Part shown: one piece after another, positions 60,882-64,000 of the stretch | Position numbering within the stretch: position 1 is the first letter of the stretch | Layout: each line of letters opens with the position of its first letter | NCBI RefSeq assembly: GCF_041431415.1 | Contig: NZ_CP107845.1 | Coordinates: 4,402,001-4,466,000, forward strand | Length of the DNA stretch: 64,000 nucleotides | Direction of reading: 5' to 3' | DNA from: Streptomyces sp. NBC_00513 | GTDB taxonomy: Bacteria; Actinomycetota; Actinomycetes; Streptomycetales; Streptomycetaceae | The notes under the pieces: generated by a model | What the model was told of the DNA's origin: nothing | What the model saw: the letters and a program-made list of their open reading frames with translations, nothing else | Database searches by the model: none | Program-made: the position numbers and the translations under genes

Positions 60882-62216
60882 GTGAGTGCTTCCGGACGTA
60901 ACGAGACCACCGACGATCTGCTCGCAGCGCTGCTGGACGGGATGGACGCCGCGCTGTGCGCGTTCGACTCCGACGGCGTGATCACCCACTGGAACCGCGA
61001 GGCCGAGCGCATCCTCGGCTGGTCCGCCGCCGAGGCGGTGGGCCGGCGCGGGTTCGCGGGCTGGGCGGTGCGCGCCGCCGACGCGCACGACGTGGAGGAC
61101 CGGATCATGTCCGCCCAGGACGCGCCGGGACGGCAGGTGAACGAGTTCGCGCTGCTGACCAAGGACGGCGGCCGGGTCCTCGTCCGCACCCAGTCCGCCG
61201 GCGTCCCGGGCGCGGACGGCAAACCCGCCGGCGTCTACTGCGCGTTCAGCGAGGTCCACGCGCAGATCGACCTGGAGCGTTCCATCGCCCTCAGCGAGGC
61301 CCTGATGGAGGACGCCTCCTGGGGCGTCGTCCTGGTGGACGTGGACCTGCGCCCGGCCGTGGTGAACACCCACGCCGCCCGCGCGTTCGGCTCCGGTCGC
61401 ACCGCGCTCCTCGGCCGGCCGCTCGGCGAACTGCTGACCCAGGGCGTCGAGGAACTGGAGGGCGCCCTCCAGCACGTGCTGGCGGAGGGCGCGCCGCCGT
61501 CGCCCGTCGAGCTGTGGGTGTCCGTCCGCACCCCCGAGGGGGTGCGCCGGCGCTGCTGGCGCTGCGGGTTCCTGCGGCTGGCCTCGCCCCTCGCGGAGGA
61601 GCCCGTGCCGCTCGGCGTGGGCTGGCTGTTCCAGGACGTCACCGAGGCCCGCAGGGCCGCGCTCGACACCGGACAGTCGCGGTTCCGGGCCAACCAGCTG
61701 TACCGGGCCGGCCGGGCCGCCGCCGAATGCGAGGACCCCGCCGAGGCGGCCGCCGTACGCCTGGACTTCGCCCTCGCCGGCTTCGCGGAACACGCCCTGG
61801 TCGACGTGCTCGAAGAGACGGGCGCGGACCCCGGGCGCCGCCGCAGACTCGTCCGGGCGGCGGCGTCGGCGTCCGGCCAGACCCTGCTGCTGCCGGGGCC
61901 CGGCGCGATCCCCCTGCGGTACGCGCCCATGCACCCGGCGCTCCAGGCCCTGGACCGGATCGGCCCGGTACGCACCAGCGCCCCCGGCGGCGAACCGACC
62001 GACGGCTGGGCCAAGGCGCGCCACTGGCCCGAGGACGCGGCGCACGCGCTGTGCACCGTGCTGCGCAGCAGGGGCCGCACCCTGGGCGCGCTGACCTTCC
62101 TGCGCGGGACCTCGCGGGCCGCCTTCGAGCGGGCCGACGCCCTGTACGCGGAGGAGGTCGCCGCCCGGGTGGCCGCGGACCTCGACCTGGCGGGCCGGAC
62201 CCGCGACCGGCACTGA
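60882..62216 (+). CDS. PAS-PAS-GAF sensory protein without output domain
   Basis: A 444-residue cytosolic sensor. PAS domain 1 (~10-115) has LLDGMDAALCAFDSDGVITH, WNREAERILGWSAAEAVGRR and FALLTKDGGRVLVRTQSAGV. PAS domain 2 (~135-255) has DASWGVVLVDVDLRPAVVNT and GWLFQDVTEARRAALDTGQS. The remainder (~265-440) folds like GAF: YRAGRAAAECEDPAEAAAVR, HALVDVLEETGADPGRRRRL and TLGALTFLRGTSRAAFERAD. No kinase, phosphatase, cyclase or HTH motif follows, so it must act by protein-protein contact, possibly with an anti-sigma or SpoIIE-like factor. GTG 60882 has CAGGGGGTGCCAG before it. Confidence 0.85.
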   Translation: MSASGRNETTDDLLAALLDGMDAALCAFDSDGVITHWNREAERILGWSAAEAVGRRGFAGWAVRAADAHDVEDRIMSAQDAPGRQVNEFALLTKDGGRVLVRTQSAGVPGADGKPAGVYCAFSEVHAQIDLERSIALSEALMEDASWGVVLVDVDLRPAVVNTHAARAFGSGRTALLGRPLGELLTQGVEELEGALQHVLAEGAPPSPVELWVSVRTPEGVRRRCWRCGFLRLASPLAEEPVPLGVGWLFQDVTEARRAALDTGQSRFRANQLYRAGRAAAECEDPAEAAAVRLDFALAGFAEHALVDVLEETGADPGRRRRLVRAAASASGQTLLLPGPGAIPLRYAPMHPALQALDRIGPVRTSAPGGEPTDGWAKARHWPEDAAHALCTVLRSRGRTLGALTFLRGTSRAAFERADALYAEEVAARVAADLDLAGRTRDRH

Positions 62217-62291
62217 GGGCCCCCGACGCCGGGAGCGTCGCGCCCTGCGTGGCGGGCCGCACCGGGCGGACCGCCCGCCTACCGTGATCCG

Positions 62292-62800
62292 GTGCGCCAC
62301 ACCTCCACCGTGCGCGTCCCGGCAGCGGTCGTCGTCCTGTGCGCCACCGCCCTGTCCTGCACCTCGCCGCCCCCGGCGCCGCGCTTCCAGGCCCCGAACC
62401 GGGAACTCGGCGCGCGCGTCACGGCCGTCCCGGCGGGCTCGCTCGGCGTCACCCACCGGGCGGGTTGCCCCGTACCGGCCGACCGGCTGCGGCTGATCCG
62501 GATGAACCACTGGGGCTTCGACGGCAAGGTCCACCAGGGCGAGATGGTCGTCCACGAGCGGGCCGTCCGCCCGCTGCTGCACGTCTTCGGCAAGGCCTTC
62601 GAGGCCGGGTTCCCGATCCGGCGGATGCGGGTGACGGCCGCGTACGGCGGCGACGACGACGCGTCGATGGCCGCCGACAACACCTCCGCCTTCAACTGTC
62701 GCCGGGTCACCGGCGACCCGGGCCGGCTCTCCCGGCACTCCTACGGCGACGCCGTCGACATCAACCCCGTCGAGAATCCGTACCGGCGGCTAGTGCCGTC
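62292..62800 (+). pseudogene. Truncated M15-type D-Ala-D-Ala carboxypeptidase-like lipoprotein
   Basis: The frame starts at GTG 62292 with a lipoprotein-like signal (VPAAVVVLCATALSC) and continues into an M15 peptidase domain: RLRLIRMNHWGFDGKVHQGE, FEAGFPIRRMRVTAAYGGDD, then HSYGDAVDINPVENPY with zinc ligands His149 and Asp156. After Tyr164 (near 62783) the homology stops; normal members have another ~60 residues with the second metal/catalytic His in a DYQHF-like motif. The open frame runs on (VPSRDPGDTARTLRVVVAAV) antisense through the corA gene to 63947, which is not a sensible protein end. I read it as a gene that lost its 3' end, presumably inactive. Confidence 0.75.
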
Positions 62801-62828
62801 CCGGGACCCGGGCGACACGGCCCGCACG

Positions 62829-63785
62829 CTACGCGTCGTCGTCGCGGCCGTCGTCGTCGCGCAGCCTGCGCCAGATGCGGGTGCGGTGCAGCGCGTACAG
62901 CGCGAGGATCAGGAAGGCCACCTGGAGCCCCACGGCGAGCAGCCAGAAGACGGCCCCGCTCTCGATCTCGTCCGTCAGGTAGGCGAAGTTCATGCCGAAG
63001 AACCCCGTCAGGAAGGTCAACGGCAGGAAGATCGTCGACACGATCGCCAGTCGGTTGATCACGCCGTTCTGGTCGCCCGACACCAGCGAGGAGTAGCTGC
63101 CGAAGGCCCGTCGGGCGGCCTCCTGGAGGGACTCGATGTCGGTGAGCACCAGCCGCGCGGTGCGCTGGTACTCGCGGACGAGCCGCTGGCGCGTCTCCGG
63201 GAAGGCGTCGTTCAGCATCCGGCGCGTGACGGTCTCCTCCGCCACCCGGTGGTAGGGGAGGAGCGTGTGGTGCAGGAGGGCCGCGGTGCGGCGCAGCCGG
63301 GCCAGACGGTAGAGCTGCTCGGGTTCCCGCTGGTGGAACATGTCGTTCTCCAGGTCCTCCACCTCCAGCAGGGCCTGGACCGCGGCCCGGCGGTAGCTCT
63401 CCAGGGCGGCGTCCAGCAGCAGGAACAGCATGGCCACGGCGTCGGTCGGCTTCTCGTGCGGGAAGCGGGCCGCGAGGTCGCGCACCAGCCCGGTCGGCCC
63501 CCGGTGCGCCGTGAGGAGGTACCGCTCGGTCACCACGGCGTGGAGATGGATGATCCGACCCGCCTCGACCGAGGGCACGACGAACGCGGCGCTGTCCCCG
63601 AGGAACTCGGCCCGGGCGAACTCACCTTCCCTGCCGAGCCACGTCAGGTCCTCCTCCTCCAGACCGAGCAGGCGGGCCAGAGGCTGTTCGTCGGGCGGGG
63701 TCTCCTCGGGCAGTTCCACGTCCACGAGCAGGAACCGGGAGGCCGCGAGCCGCTCGCGCGCCTCCGAGACGGGGGCACGCGTCAT
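62829..63785 (-). CDS. corA: CorA-family divalent cation transporter
   Basis: A 318-residue CorA/ZntB-type magnesium (or other divalent metal) channel. It has the acidic cytoplasmic funnel domain (DLTWLGREGEFARAEFLGDS, VVTERYLLTAHRGPTGLVRD), a long stalk helix (DIESLQEAARRAFGSYSSLV) and two membrane helices near the C-terminus, RLAIVSTIFLPLTFLTGFFG with the GMN signature in GFFGMNFAYLTDEIE, and VFWLLAVGLQVAFLILALYA, followed by a basic/acidic tail. ATG 63785 has GGAGGGCGTC directly upstream; an alternative ATG at 63821 also has GAGGGACG. It is convergent with the broken peptidase frame, whose open part overlaps it. Confidence 0.93.
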   Translation of the reverse strand: MTRAPVSEARERLAASRFLLVDVELPEETPPDEQPLARLLGLEEEDLTWLGREGEFARAEFLGDSAAFVVPSVEAGRIIHLHAVVTERYLLTAHRGPTGLVRDLAARFPHEKPTDAVAMLFLLLDAALESYRRAAVQALLEVEDLENDMFHQREPEQLYRLARLRRTAALLHHTLLPYHRVAEETVTRRMLNDAFPETRQRLVREYQRTARLVLTDIESLQEAARRAFGSYSSLVSGDQNGVINRLAIVSTIFLPLTFLTGFFGMNFAYLTDEIESGAVFWLLAVGLQVAFLILALYALHRTRIWRRLRDDDGRDDDA

Positions 63786-64000
63786 GACGCCCTCCGGCAT
63801 GGAGACCATCGATACGATCATCGTCCCTCGCCGTGGGTGGGCCGGTGCGGTCCTTCCCAGACTCCACCCGGCGTGACCCCGCGCAACCGCGGTGACGCAT
63901 TCGCCCGGCAACGCCTCCCCGAACAGGTGACGTCGTGGAACGGGTGACGGCGTGACCCGGGGCGCGCCGCTCCCTCAGTGCCGGAAGCCGCGCCCTCAGT
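63786..64000. other. Terminal intergenic stretch
   Basis: Upstream of corA no gene could be assigned to the last 215 bases; the short stretch near 63890-63950 keeps codon bias, and a further gene may start past the window. Confidence 0.4.

Noticed and set aside
62292..63947. 551-codon frame extending the M15 peptidase
   Set aside because: After codon 164 it only runs antisense through corA, with typical shadow composition.

Overview
The window is a gene-dense, very high G+C stretch (third codon positions almost always G or C, many GTG starts) of an actinobacterial chromosome, almost certainly Streptomyces or a close relative. Supporting markers are futalosine-pathway menaquinone genes (mqnB, mqnD), a class F sortase, LAxTG sorting signals, a DasR-like dre operator, actinobacterial DUF families (DUF3027, DUF2530, DUF2771, DUF4031) and a near-perfect parS site. 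From memory the gene order resembles the S. coelicolor core between roughly SCO4306 and SCO4393; this was not checked. Nothing indicates a prophage, integrative element or biosynthetic cluster. I found no tRNA, rRNA or CRISPR array.

Layout. 1-3458 is an amino-sugar locus on the minus strand: rpiR-type regulator, murQ and a PTS EIIBC permease, for uptake and conversion of N-acetylmuramic acid. Its promoter overlaps an operator palindrome and appears leaderless. 3571-9141 holds small conserved proteins, a secreted repeat protein, a Cmx-like efflux pump, an HD hydrolase and cutC, which has a DasR-like site upstream. 9267-21210 is nucleic-acid machinery and envelope: a HelD/HelR RNA-polymerase-associated ATPase, a shortened GT87-like membrane protein overlapping an orphan RelE toxin gene, an XPB helicase, a HAD phosphatase, an LAHTG-anchored surface protein, and a protein with an XPB-N-like and a WYL domain. 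21341-36911 carries a cold-shock protein, the mqnB-mqnD pair, lipoproteins, two MFS exporters (one under a MarR regulator), an aldo/keto reductase flanked by a duplicated fragment of its own 5' end, an RNA ligase-like protein and a purine permease. 37050-45756 has a CtpE-like P-type ATPase, a 1056-residue GHKL/sacsin-like ATPase, a class F sortase translationally coupled to its probable substrate, and serC. 48927-57692 is a tight operon (operator, TIGR03084 protein, AtuA-like protein, two acyl-CoA carboxylase subunits, acyl-CoA dehydrogenase, enoyl-CoA hydratase, TetR), likely for catabolism of branched or terpenoid acyl-CoAs. 57764-63785 has a citrate synthase, pdxH, a strongly structured intergenic region that may be an unrecognised RNA, a PAS/GAF protein without an output domain, a truncated M15 peptidase and corA.

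The most interesting items are the multi-helix intergenic element after pdxH (59831-59982), the parS-like site inside the biotin carboxylase gene (54782-54797), the DasR-like site before cutC, the sortase F/substrate pair whose substrate has LAATG but no membrane anchor, the split direct repeat around the aldo/keto reductase, and three promoters whose spacing predicts leaderless mRNAs.
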